From Terriglobia bacterium (lineage in GTDB: Bacteria > Acidobacteriota > Terriglobia > Bryobacterales > Bryobacteraceae), in the NCBI GenBank assembly GCA_025363475.1, contig JANYDS010000096.1:62001-126000 (forward strand): a DNA stretch of 64,000 nt, in the 5' to 3' direction. The notes beneath the pieces were generated by a model. It made no database searches, was not told the origin of the DNA, and saw nothing but the letters and a program-made list of their open reading frames with translations. The translations under genes and the position numbers were made by a program. Of this stretch, positions 45,844 through 54,530 are shown piece after piece. Position 1 is the first letter of the stretch, and each line of letters begins with the position of its first letter.

Positions 45844-47770
45844 CTTTCTCATTCTGGCTGTCGCCTCGACCGCTTCAGCGGGTACCTTTGCCATACTCGG
45901 ATCGCAAACCGGATCATGGCCCGCCGTGCTTTCTTCTGTAGGCCACCTGCCCGGACCCGCCACTTCAGCCGACATCTTTGTGGCCCCGCCCGGCACCCCT
46001 GCCGCAGCCGACTGGCAGGCCAAAGTCCGTAACGGAGCAGCCCTCATTCTGGAGGGTTCATCACCGCTCGCCGCCAGCTTCGGCTTCAATCCGCGCAGCG
46101 AAACCGTCTCGGTAATCCACCTGATTGACGTGGCGAATCCAACGCTGCCCGTTATCTGGGGCCAGGCCCAGAGCCTGCCTCGCTACGATGTTCCTGCTAC
46201 CGCTCAGGTCTTAGCCAAAGACCGCTGGACTGCGGCACCGCTGGTGGCAGGGCAGCGTATGGGCAAGGGTGCCGTGCTTTGGGTGGCGCTCAACCCCGGC
46301 CCCACAGGCTATGAGCGGTTCCCCTATTTGATGCAAACTCTCGCCAGCCTGGGCTTCGAGCCGACGGTTCGTTCGTCGCATCTCTGGGCGTTTTTCGACT
46401 ACTCCTACCGGACCCGCGCCGACCCCGACTATCTGGCCGAACGCTGGCGCAAAGCAGGCATCGCGGCGTTGCATGTGGCCTCCTGGCATTTCTACGACAC
46501 CGACCCTGCACGCGACCAGTATCTGCACCTGCTGATTGAAGCCGCCCACCGCCACGGCGTGCTGGTTTACGCCTGGGTGGAACTGCCGCACGTCAGCGAA
46601 AAATTCTGGAGTGATCATCCGCAATGGCGCGAAAAAACCGCCTTGCTGCAGGACGCACAACTGGACTGGCGCAAGCTGATGAATCTGCAGAATGCAGACT
46701 GCACGGAGGCCATCCGCACCGGACTGCGCAGCATGATGGAGCGGTTTGACTGGGACGGCGTCAACCTGGCCGAACTGTATTTCGAATCGCTTGAAGGCGC
46801 AGGCAACCCTTCCCGTTTCACGCCCATGAATGACGACGTTCGTGCGGAATTTCGCAAGCAGTTTGCGTGGGATCCGCTTGAAATCTGGAAGACCCATAAT
46901 GATGCTGCTTCGTTGCGCCAGTTCCTGGACTACCGTGCGGGGCTGGCACGGCGCATGCAGGAGGACTGGCTTAACGCTGTCGAGACGTTCCGGACATTCA
47001 AGCCCGACCTCGACATTGTCCTGACCCATGTGGATGACCGCTTCGACACTGGCATGAAAGACTCTATTGGCGCCGACGCCGCCAGCGTACTTCCGCTGCT
47101 GGGCACCCATCAGTTCTCCTTTCTGATCGAAGATCCGGCAACGGTTTGGAACCTTGGCCCGCAGCGCTATCCCGAAATCGCGAAACGTTACCAGCCCCTG
47201 ACATCACATACGGAAAAGCTCGCCATCGACATCAATATCGTGGACCGCTACCAGGATGTTTACCCGACTAAACAGCAGACCGGGACAGAGCTGTTCCAGC
47301 TGGTACATCTGGCATCAACAGCGTTTCCCCGGGTGGCTCTGTATTTCGAGAACAGCATCCTGAAACCGGACCTTTCGCTGCTCGCTGCCTCATCCGCAGT
47401 CGTTACACGTTACTCAGGCAACACACTCGAATCACCGCAAGACATTGAACTGATCTGGAAGCCGGAGGGCGCGTTGGTGGACGGCAAACCCTGGCCGGTA
47501 CAGTCGGCGACAACGCTGCGTCTGCCGCCGGGCAGCCATACGATCATTGCGGGCTCAAAGCGCCAGGGCATAGCGCTTACGGACCTGAATGCCAAACTGC
47601 GGTCGGCATCCAGCGAAGGAAAGAGTATTTCGTTCGACTACACGAGCGACAGCCGGGCCATTGCGAGGTTCGACCGCAAACCGGCAGGCATTGAAGTCGA
47701 CGGCACCGCGATTTCCTCGTCAGAAACGGTGCTGCTGCCCAGAGGGGCCCACAAGGTTACGGCCCGATAG
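45827..47770 (+). CDS. Secreted glycosyl-hydrolase-like TIM-barrel protein
   Basis: About 647 residues with a signal peptide (MHLRNSFLILAVASTASA). Residues about 20-180 resemble a flavodoxin/GATase-like module. From about residue 190 a TIM barrel of the GHL10/DUF-type glycosidase kind begins: HVASWHFYDTDP, HRHGVLVYAWVELPH, and FDWDGVNLAELYFES with acidic catalytic candidates. The tail is beta-rich. It starts within the previous gene's end, so the two are translationally coupled. By analogy with PgaA/PgaB it may trim or modify a polysaccharide passing through the barrel protein; this is inference from layout. Confidence 0.7.
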   Translation: MHLRNSFLILAVASTASAGTFAILGSQTGSWPAVLSSVGHLPGPATSADIFVAPPGTPAAADWQAKVRNGAALILEGSSPLAASFGFNPRSETVSVIHLIDVANPTLPVIWGQAQSLPRYDVPATAQVLAKDRWTAAPLVAGQRMGKGAVLWVALNPGPTGYERFPYLMQTLASLGFEPTVRSSHLWAFFDYSYRTRADPDYLAERWRKAGIAALHVASWHFYDTDPARDQYLHLLIEAAHRHGVLVYAWVELPHVSEKFWSDHPQWREKTALLQDAQLDWRKLMNLQNADCTEAIRTGLRSMMERFDWDGVNLAELYFESLEGAGNPSRFTPMNDDVRAEFRKQFAWDPLEIWKTHNDAASLRQFLDYRAGLARRMQEDWLNAVETFRTFKPDLDIVLTHVDDRFDTGMKDSIGADAASVLPLLGTHQFSFLIEDPATVWNLGPQRYPEIAKRYQPLTSHTEKLAIDINIVDRYQDVYPTKQQTGTELFQLVHLASTAFPRVALYFENSILKPDLSLLAASSAVVTRYSGNTLESPQDIELIWKPEGALVDGKPWPVQSATTLRLPPGSHTIIAGSKRQGIALTDLNAKLRSASSEGKSISFDYTSDSRAIARFDRKPAGIEVDGTAISSSETVLLPRGAHKVTAR

Positions 47771-47779
47771 GACTAGGAT

Positions 47780-49897
47780 TTAGAAACGTTCCCGCTTCTC
47801 CAGATGCTGCTCAATATCTTTCCGCTCGCGTAAGACCGGGAGCAGTTTTTTATCCGAAAGCATCTGCAGTTCATCCCCGAGATGCGGACTGCCCGGCTGG
47901 CTTGCATTGCCATATCCCAGCAGGCAGGAGGCTTTCTGCGGAGAGCCAAATTCAATAGCGCAAACGATGGTTTCGCCATGCGCGGCGTAATATTTATTAC
48001 CTTCCTTCCGGGTAAACGCAATGGTGCGGAAGATTCCCATACCGCCTGCGCCGCCATTCCCTGGCACGTCAGAAGTACCGCTGGCATAACGGTAAACATC
48101 GCCCCACTTTATATCGAGCGCACCGTACGTTTTCTTCACTTCAACCGCGGCTGTCTCCAGCACTTTGAGTGCACCCGCCGGATCATTCAAGCCATAGGCC
48201 GATTCCAGCGGTTTCGCAGGGTCATACTTCACTTTCATCTTGTTCGCAATCCCGCCCGGGCCTTTGAAATAGGCATCCGCAAAGGCCTGAAACAGGACGC
48301 CACCGCGGCTGCCCACTTCAGTCATCCGGTCCCATTTATCGAGTACGCTGGCCGCTTCCGACCTGGCTCCCGATATACCCCCTGCCGCTTTCAGCAAATC
48401 CGGCAGCACCTTATCCGCCAGCTCCATCCGCGTGGAATGAAGATTCGCCACGAACTGGTCATACGTGGTCGGCTTATGCTCGTTAATCAAACGTAGTGAG
48501 CGCAGCGTCCGCATCTGCGGCTGTTCCTCACCGGTGGGTGCAACGTAGGCGGCATATTTCGTCCGGTCCAGCTGCGGAAATGTGGATGTCCAGGGCGGCT
48601 CATTCGTATTCTGATTCCAGCCCGATTTAGGATCAACCGATTTGGGAAGTTCGTCAAAACTCAGATAATCGTTCCACATCGTTGCCGAGGTATCGCCCGG
48701 CACGACCTTTGACCAGTAGGCGAAATCACCTTTCTTGCGCCGGGGCACGAGACCATCGAACACCAGCATTAAATGCCCATCGGCATCCGCGTAATCGGCA
48801 TTCCACATGGGCACCGACATCATCTTCATGGCTGCCGTGAATTCCGTCAGATTTTTCGCTTCGCCCATGCGGAACCACTGCTCCAGCATCTTCGGGCGGT
48901 CAAGACCCGCTACGCGCATGGCCACCGTCACGCCTTTGTCGTCAAAGACAACCGGACCCTGAATACTGCGGCGCACGTCGAGCTTTTCTTCCTTGAATGA
49001 CCCATTGGGCTGTTTGATCTTGAGCGTCTTTGTCTCATGTTCGAACGGCATCAGCTTGCCGTCATATTCGTACTGCCCGTTCTTCACGGTCAGCTTGTAG
49101 AAATCCACGGTATCGATGGTGTTGACGGTGCGGCCCCAGCCCGCAGTCCGGTTGAACCCCACTACCGGCACCGGGAAACCGATCTGCGGAGCCCCAAACA
49201 GGTCATAACCGGGGCCCACCAGATGCACCTGCATATATCGATAGAAAGTATCGCCCCAGGCGAGGTGCGGATTGATGAGCAGCATCGCCTTGCCGCTGGC
49301 CGAAAGTGACGGCCCAATTGCCCAGGTATTTGAACCCGGGTGTTGATCCTGTTCGGAGAGCTTCGGTACATCGAGCAGGGCCACTTGCGTGCCCTTCAGC
49401 ATCGCGTTCACTTCGCGCTGCATGCGTTCGCGAGACGCCATATACATATAGTGCACAGCGCGGAGAGAATGCCCCACGACATCGACGCCGGTGACGGGCA
49501 GCACCACCTTATATTCTGCGCCGATGGCTTCAGGATGCGCTTTGGCGAAATCGTTAATCCCGCCGGCGAACGCATCCATATATTTGCGGAAGGTGGGGTC
49601 CTGGGCGGCGTACCACTGCTTCGCACGATCGGGCACGCCGTTGAGCTGGACCCAGCGATCGAGCTCAATATTTGAGGGCCCCCAGTACTCCGCTGCGCGT
49701 CCGCGCGATTCGCCGTAGAGCTTCAGCAGGAGATTGGCCTGATTCTGCATCTGGGCGTAACCGTGCGCCCGGAACATGGCCTCGCGGTCAGTGGCGAAGA
49801 TGTGAGGAATCCCGTAGGTATCCCAGAGGATTTCGGTTTTGTCTGCGGCGAAGAGCGACGGGGCCAACATGAGGAGGAGAAGGGAGAGGGCGCGCAT
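47780..49897 (-). CDS. Secreted penicillin/acyl-homoserine-lactone acylase family protein
   Basis: Ntn-hydrolase precursor of 705 residues with a signal peptide (MRALSLLLLMLAPSLFA). The self-cleavage site and nucleophile are in HPGSNTWAIGP (Ser189), giving a small alpha chain and a large beta chain. NPHLAWGDTFYRY, GFNRTAGWGRTVN and NTNEPPW are further family blocks. Substrates of such enzymes range from penicillins to acyl-homoserine lactones; none can be selected. A helically phased TTAGG array lies 79-136 bases upstream of its start. Confidence 0.9.
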   Translation of the reverse strand: MRALSLLLLMLAPSLFAADKTEILWDTYGIPHIFATDREAMFRAHGYAQMQNQANLLLKLYGESRGRAAEYWGPSNIELDRWVQLNGVPDRAKQWYAAQDPTFRKYMDAFAGGINDFAKAHPEAIGAEYKVVLPVTGVDVVGHSLRAVHYMYMASRERMQREVNAMLKGTQVALLDVPKLSEQDQHPGSNTWAIGPSLSASGKAMLLINPHLAWGDTFYRYMQVHLVGPGYDLFGAPQIGFPVPVVGFNRTAGWGRTVNTIDTVDFYKLTVKNGQYEYDGKLMPFEHETKTLKIKQPNGSFKEEKLDVRRSIQGPVVFDDKGVTVAMRVAGLDRPKMLEQWFRMGEAKNLTEFTAAMKMMSVPMWNADYADADGHLMLVFDGLVPRRKKGDFAYWSKVVPGDTSATMWNDYLSFDELPKSVDPKSGWNQNTNEPPWTSTFPQLDRTKYAAYVAPTGEEQPQMRTLRSLRLINEHKPTTYDQFVANLHSTRMELADKVLPDLLKAAGGISGARSEAASVLDKWDRMTEVGSRGGVLFQAFADAYFKGPGGIANKMKVKYDPAKPLESAYGLNDPAGALKVLETAAVEVKKTYGALDIKWGDVYRYASGTSDVPGNGGAGGMGIFRTIAFTRKEGNKYYAAHGETIVCAIEFGSPQKASCLLGYGNASQPGSPHLGDELQMLSDKKLLPVLRERKDIEQHLEKRERF

Positions 49898-50498
49898 AGT
49901 CGGCGTTAGTCTATCAAGAATCCGCTGTCGTGGTGGGGCGAGGAGATCGCGACTGGCGATTCGAGGCCTGAATTTTTAGGATCGGATTAGCATATTTTAG
50001 GACCGGATTAGGATATTTTAGGATCCTTTTAGGATGGTTTTGGCCTATCCTACTTTTGTGTTTCGTGGCGCTAACTGGTTTTAAATCATAGGGGCAGAGG
50101 GTTTTCCGGCCTGTGGAAATTAGGATCAAATGGTGAATTTAGTGTTTTTTGTTTCCTCTCCCCGGTTTGCCCCTGATTTGCCAGGGTTGTCGAGGGTTGA
50201 ATATTCAATTGTCAAAGAGCGCGCGGCCGGAGCACTTTTCAGGGACGGCTGCAAATCGCACGGGTTAGTGAGCGATTTCTGGCTGGACAATACCATGCTG
50301 GACCAAGAAACGGGGCGGAGTGGGGCTGGACAAGCGGCTTGCGGCGTTGTGTTGCAACAGGATAGAAATATTTCTACGATTTGTGACTCTCCAACGACAG
50401 GAAGTCGAAATAGAAGAGTCCGCCTTGCTCTTGCCAACTCCCCCCGTAATCCCGTCGATATATAGCGAACAAATGGCGAATATGATATCTTACTCTCC
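49898..50498. other. Intergenic region with phased repeat, no convincing gene
   Basis: About 600 bases, more AT-rich than the surroundings, between the acylase (-) and the restriction-modification unit (+). It holds the TTAGG array (49976-50033) and one further TTAGGATC near 50121. Frames of 111 and 124 codons on the two strands (50130-50500) show no family signature and no ribosome site and are not called. It may mark the left edge of a transferred island. Confidence 0.6.
49976..50033. repeat. Helically phased TTAGG array (six copies)
   Basis: TTAGG (one copy TTAGC) starts at 49976, 49987, 49997, 50008, 50018 and 50029, giving alternating 11- and 10-base spacing, close to one DNA turn. Copies form a 21-base unit repeated about 2.7 times: the first two units are nearly identical, the third is diverged. 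All copies therefore face the same side of the helix, as expected for a cooperative protein-binding or bent-DNA site. Confidence 0.85.
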
Positions 50499-50768
50499 AT
50501 GGCAAACTACGTCGAGCCTCAACGCCCAAGAATAATTGTTCGCTTGGCGCCATTGTGGCGCCATAATACATTTGTGAACACTGTTGTTTCGGAAGGCAAA
50601 GTTCGCCAGAACCTCCGCCTCGACCCGGATTTATGGTCTGCAATCGATACAGATCGGGCAAAGCGCCCTGGCAACATCTCCCGCAACACATGGATAACCG
50701 AAGCCATACTTGACAAGCTGGCGCGGCAGGCAGCACCCAATCAAAACGCAAGAGACCGGAATGCCTGA
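50499..50768 (+). CDS. Small ribbon-helix-helix DNA-binding protein, probable regulator of the R-M genes
   Basis: 89 residues if started at ATG 50499. A ribbon-helix-helix fold is visible at about residues 35-77: KVRQNLRLDPDLWSAID then ISRNTWITEAILDKLARQ. Such proteins bind operators as dimers. The first 25 codons are not family-like and contain two palindromes, so GTG 50574 (64 residues, six bases after CATAAT, hence leaderless) is an equally good start. It overlaps the methyltransferase gene by eight bases, so the two are coupled. It could be a controller of methylase and nuclease, or an antitoxin-like protein. Confidence 0.65.
   Translation: MANYVEPQRPRIIVRLAPLWRHNTFVNTVVSEGKVRQNLRLDPDLWSAIDTDRAKRPGNISRNTWITEAILDKLARQAAPNQNARDRNA
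50545..50563. promoter_or_regulatory. Paired TGGCGCCA palindromes, candidate operator
   Basis: Two perfect 8-bp palindromes, TGGCGCCA, at 50545-50552 and 50556-50563, exactly 11 bases apart. The second overlaps a CATAAT (50562-50567) that could serve as -10 for a start at GTG 50574. The arrangement resembles operators that a dimeric autoregulator covers side by side. The -35 is weak. Confidence 0.5.
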
Positions 50769-51906
50769 CTTCTACGAATTCTTCGCGGGCGGTGGCATGG
50801 TGCGAGCTGGGCTCGGCCCTAACTGGACGTGTCTTTTTGCCAACGACTTCGATCACAAGAAGAGCCGTGTCTACCGCGAGAATTGGGGTGAACACGAACT
50901 CAAGACCGATGATGTCGGCATCCTCAAGCCTTCCGATCTTCCGGGCCAGCCCGATTTAGTTTGGGCATCGTTTCCGTGCCAAGACCTTTCGCTGGCGGGT
51001 GGCGGCGCTGGACTCAAGGGCAACCGCTCCGGCACATTCTGGCCGTTCTGGCGACTGATGAAGGCACAGATTGCAGAGCAACGGGCACCCGACATGATCG
51101 TCCTCGAAAACGTTTGCGGAACGCTTACATCACACGAGGGAAAGGACTTCACAACCATTTGCGATGCTGTCGCAGATGAGGGCTATTCGGTTGGAGCGAT
51201 TGTAGTTGATGCGGCTCTGTTTGTTCCCCACTCAAGGCCCCGCCTTTTTGTGGTGTGCGTCCGCGCTACAGCCGCGATTCCGCACACATGCATTTCGGAC
51301 GAGCCAGCATTTCCGTTTCATACAAAGGCGCTGCGGACTGCGTATGAGAGACTGCCTGCGCGAACTCGACGATCATGGATATGGTGGAACCTGGCTAAAC
51401 CGCCTGCCCGCGAGACATCGCTCAGCGATCTGATTGAAGACCACCCCTCCGACGTCCGCTGGTTCACCGCAGACGAAACCCTGCGACTGGTAGCAAAGAT
51501 GAGCAACCTCAACAAGGAGAAGCTTGCTCAAGCAAAGCTCGAAGGGCGACGTATTGTTGGAGGCCTGTACAGGCGAACCAGACAGGATGAGTTCGGATGC
51601 AAGGTTCAGCGCGCGGAGATTCGATTCGACGATATTTCCGGTTGCCTGAGGACACCCGCTGGCGGCTCCAGTCGGCAGGTCATTTTAGTTGTGGAAGGGG
51701 AATCTGTGAAGGCCCGTCTGATCTCCGGTCGCGAGACCGCCCGGTTGATGGGGCTGCCTGATGCGTATATGCTCCCCAAAAACTATAACGAGGCGTACCA
51801 TCTCACTGGGGACGGTGTCGTGGTCCCAGTCGTGAGGCACCTAGCGCACTGCATCTTCGAGCCAGTTATAGACTTGACGGAAGTGAGAGCCAGCGTCGCT
51901 GCATGA
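50761..51906 (+). CDS. DNA (cytosine-5) methyltransferase
   Basis: 381 residues. Motif I is FYEFFAGGGMVRAGLG, motif IV FPCQDLSLAGGG with catalytic Cys73, motif VI VLENVCG (Glu116), motif VIII HSRPRLFVV, and motif X GDGVVVPVVRHLA. The recognition region between VIII and X is about 180 residues, enough for one target domain. ATG 50761 begins the conserved fold; the frame is open from 50710. It overlaps both its neighbours (eight bases with the RHH gene, ATGA with the next gene). It probably protects host DNA from the downstream nuclease. The target sequence is unknown. Confidence 0.92.
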   Translation: MPDFYEFFAGGGMVRAGLGPNWTCLFANDFDHKKSRVYRENWGEHELKTDDVGILKPSDLPGQPDLVWASFPCQDLSLAGGGAGLKGNRSGTFWPFWRLMKAQIAEQRAPDMIVLENVCGTLTSHEGKDFTTICDAVADEGYSVGAIVVDAALFVPHSRPRLFVVCVRATAAIPHTCISDEPAFPFHTKALRTAYERLPARTRRSWIWWNLAKPPARETSLSDLIEDHPSDVRWFTADETLRLVAKMSNLNKEKLAQAKLEGRRIVGGLYRRTRQDEFGCKVQRAEIRFDDISGCLRTPAGGSSRQVILVVEGESVKARLISGRETARLMGLPDAYMLPKNYNEAYHLTGDGVVVPVVRHLAHCIFEPVIDLTEVRASVAA

Positions 51907-52760
51907 GCGTAATACCGTGCGAACTGAATACGAACCTGCGCCGCATCGTCGGTGAGTATTCAGAAGTACTCAAGACCGAAGCGCACACGCTCGGCAATCA
52001 CGGATTGGATGAGAAAGAGTTCTATAACAGCGGCATTTTTCGTGGTGCGATAGAGCAGATTCGGGGAGAGTTTTCAGCCACCATGAGCGAGAAGCGCGAA
52101 TTTGTAACCGCGATTCTCAATTTCATGGAGGACCAGGGCTTCATTGATGGCTGGGAATCGGCAGGAGAAGCCAACCGCCATGACTACTCGGTCACGCTGC
52201 GGGACGGCCGCATCGCTATTATCGAACTCAAGGGGTGCATGGACGGGAACAACACGATCATCTTTGAGCGGCCTCCACATGCCCAGGAATTCATTATCTG
52301 GAGTGTTTGCAGCAACCCCGGCTCCGACCCACGCCATAATGCCTGGTCAGGCATCCATACAAGGTTGAGCGCAGACATAATCGAGCGTGAGCAGCAAGTG
52401 GATGGCGTCATCATCTGGGATATGGTTTGCAGCACCCTGGGTCGCGCCTGCCCGAAGGTAGTGGCCGATCCCGACAGAATCACCCGTGTCTCACACTATG
52501 AGCTGCCGCCTCCCTGTATTTACGTCTTTCCGGCCACCATCGCAAGCCCTCGCAACAATCCAAAGCCGCTTGCCCAGCCGCTTGAGCGTACCCACCTTTT
52601 GAAAGCATTCCACGACTGTTTCGGAGGTCGACCTGAAGAGGTGAACTACGTCGATTTCGAGGTTGAACATAGAGGCACCGACACCGTTCGGCGCACTCGG
52701 GTTCGTCGGGGTGGACAAATTGTACGAGAATCTCGGTTGATAGCTATCCGCCGAGTTTAA
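51903..52760 (+). CDS. Candidate restriction endonuclease (PD-(D/E)XK-like), unrecognised family
   Basis: 285 residues with no signal or membrane segment. A nuclease-like signature lies in RHDYSVTL (Asp94) followed 14 residues later by IAIIELKG (Glu108, Lys110), on predicted beta-strands, as in PD-(D/E)XK enzymes. The N-terminal 70 residues are helical; the C-terminal part ends in a basic stretch (RTRVRRGGQIVRESR) suited to DNA contact. Its start overlaps the methyltransferase stop by ATGA. Neighbourhood and signature together point to a type II restriction enzyme, but I recognise no specific family. It could instead be an accessory nuclease. Confidence 0.62.
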   Translation: MSVIPCELNTNLRRIVGEYSEVLKTEAHTLGNHGLDEKEFYNSGIFRGAIEQIRGEFSATMSEKREFVTAILNFMEDQGFIDGWESAGEANRHDYSVTLRDGRIAIIELKGCMDGNNTIIFERPPHAQEFIIWSVCSNPGSDPRHNAWSGIHTRLSADIIEREQQVDGVIIWDMVCSTLGRACPKVVADPDRITRVSHYELPPPCIYVFPATIASPRNNPKPLAQPLERTHLLKAFHDCFGGRPEEVNYVDFEVEHRGTDTVRRTRVRRGGQIVRESRLIAIRRV

Positions 52761-52973
52761 TTTCCTCCGCCGTTGCGGACGCGGCCAGCAACCACCTCAA
52801 ACTTCCCCACCCGCTCCTCCCCACATCACCTTCGCCCGTTTCGCCAGCTGTGCCGACCTGAATTCGACAGTGCGGAGTCGGTTTCGGCATCTGGATCATT
52901 TCGGGCCAGCCCGCTCGCCCAGAACTTGCCAGAGAAACGAAGCCGAGGACGACGGGCCTGTAGAGGAGTTCGC
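52761..52973. other. Intergenic gap between nuclease gene and multicopper oxidase gene
   Basis: 213 bases separating convergent genes. A 77-codon minus-strand frame (52744-52977) overlaps the oxidase stop by ATGA, but its sequence has no recognisable fold and its end overlaps the nuclease gene, so it is not called. No clear terminator was seen. Confidence 0.4.
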
Positions 52974-54434
52974 TCATGCATAGCGAAACAGTGTTTTGAA
53001 GCCGTAATCCATGTGGTGTTGGATATGGCAGTGAAATAAGGTCAGGCCCGGCTGGTCCGCCGTAAAATCTACGCTTGCGCGGCCATATGTGGGCACCATC
53101 ACCGTATCCTTGATGATGCCCGATGTTGCCTTGCCATAGATCTCCGTAATTTCGAACTGATGTCTGTGCAGGTGCATCGGATGGGCGTCGTCAGTTCGGT
53201 TGTGAAACGTCAGCCTGTAACGCGTGCCCTGTTTGAGCACAAACTCCTGCTCGTGCGGATACGGTTTGCCGTTTACCGTAAAACTGTTGAACTTGCCCGC
53301 ACCGCGCGGTATTTTTTCAAAAATCATTTCCAGCTTTTCTGTCGGTGCCTGTGCCTGTGATGACTGCGGCTTGCCGAACCGCGTATAGTCCCAGAACGAA
53401 CGGGGTGGAGGCGTCCACTGCGGGGTGCGACGCTGGTTGGCGTATTCGATCACAATGCCCAGGCCCCCCTCACGCACCGGGTCTTCGGGCGCGCCCATAA
53501 TCCATACCCCCGCACGGTCCATGGTTACCCACGCATCAATACGCTCCCCCGGGCCGAGCATCAACACATCCACGGCGGCCGGCACCGGCACCGGGTTCCC
53601 GTCCAGCGCAATCACGTTGAACTTATGACCCGGGAGGGCGATGTGACGGCTCTCGATCGCGCTGGCATTCAAAAAATGGAACATCACGCGTTCGCCGGTA
53701 CGGACGCGGATCGGCTCTCCGGCTCCAAGCGCCTTGTCATTGATAGAGAAGATATCTGCCGTCACCTCCATCCCCGGCGGCCGGGTATCGAGCACATCCG
53801 GTTTTTCCGGCCTTGGCAGCCCAGGGTCGAGATCGTCGTTATCCATCAGCTGGTTGGTGAAATACGGCTCCCAGTCGCGGAGGGCCAGGTAGTGTTCCTG
53901 ATCGAAGTTGCCCGGATCGCGGGTGCCCTCGACAATTAAGAAGCCGAACATCCCCGTATAGCTGCCGCGATGCAGGTCGTCCATAGACATGGTGTGGGTG
54001 TGGTACCAGCGGGTGCCGGCGGGCGTCGGAGTGAAGTGGTACGTGCGCTTACCGCGGGGAGGCACCACGGGGGTCCCTTCCTCCTCCGAGCCGTCCACAT
54101 CAGAAGGAATCAGCAAACCGTGAAAGTGGACGTACTCGGGCACGTCTGTGTCGTTGACGACGTTGACCGTGACGGGCACGCCTTCCTTCATTCTCAGCCG
54201 GGGTCCCGGGGAGGTGCCGTTGTAGCCGATCGTGCTGACAATGCGATTGGGTGCCAGTTCCACCGTGACCGGAGCGATTTGCAGGGTGAACTCGGGGCCG
54301 GAAAGTTCTGCCAGACCGGCTGTCGATGGCAAGGCCCGCATGGGCATCTGACTCTGCTGGGCAGCACTGTCGGTAGCCAGCGACGTTCCCGCGGCGGTGA
54401 GCGCCGTGAGTTGGAGGAATTCTCGTCTTTGCAT
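52974..54434 (-). CDS. Tat-exported multicopper oxidase
   Basis: 486 residues; the N-terminus MQRREFLQLTALTAAG is a twin-arginine signal. Copper ligands of all sites are present: YVHFHG, TRWYHTHTMS, DAHPMHLHRHQF and the type 1 site FHCHIQHHMDYG. The next position after the type 1 His suggests Met or none as axial ligand. Three cupredoxin domains are expected. Roles in this family include copper or phenol oxidation; a Met-rich loop typical of CueO is absent. The gene converges on the R-M island and is divergent from a DUF4159 gene. Confidence 0.93.
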   Translation of the reverse strand: MQRREFLQLTALTAAGTSLATDSAAQQSQMPMRALPSTAGLAELSGPEFTLQIAPVTVELAPNRIVSTIGYNGTSPGPRLRMKEGVPVTVNVVNDTDVPEYVHFHGLLIPSDVDGSEEEGTPVVPPRGKRTYHFTPTPAGTRWYHTHTMSMDDLHRGSYTGMFGFLIVEGTRDPGNFDQEHYLALRDWEPYFTNQLMDNDDLDPGLPRPEKPDVLDTRPPGMEVTADIFSINDKALGAGEPIRVRTGERVMFHFLNASAIESRHIALPGHKFNVIALDGNPVPVPAAVDVLMLGPGERIDAWVTMDRAGVWIMGAPEDPVREGGLGIVIEYANQRRTPQWTPPPRSFWDYTRFGKPQSSQAQAPTEKLEMIFEKIPRGAGKFNSFTVNGKPYPHEQEFVLKQGTRYRLTFHNRTDDAHPMHLHRHQFEITEIYGKATSGIIKDTVMVPTYGRASVDFTADQPGLTLFHCHIQHHMDYGFKTLFRYA

Positions 54435-54530
54435 GAAGAAGCTCTGCCTGAATCCCCGGGCTAACGCCGGGCCTGAAAAATTCTTGAGCCATTTTATGAT
54501 ACCCTTCGAGACAAATCGAGGTCATATCTG

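Noticed and set aside
49914-50129. Minus-strand 71-codon frame encoding a repetitive Lys/Pro/Asn peptide
   Set aside because: The peptide repeat is the translation of the phased TTAGG array; there is no ribosome site or family likeness.
50130-50500. Overlapping frames of 111 (+) and 124 (-) codons ahead of the R-M unit
   Set aside because: Composition is not protein-like, no motif is recognisable, and the two strands compete with each other.
52744-52977. 77-codon minus-strand frame with ATGA overlap to the multicopper oxidase gene
   Set aside because: The overlap lies at the oxidase 3' end while the frame points toward and into the nuclease gene; no recognisable fold or ribosome site.
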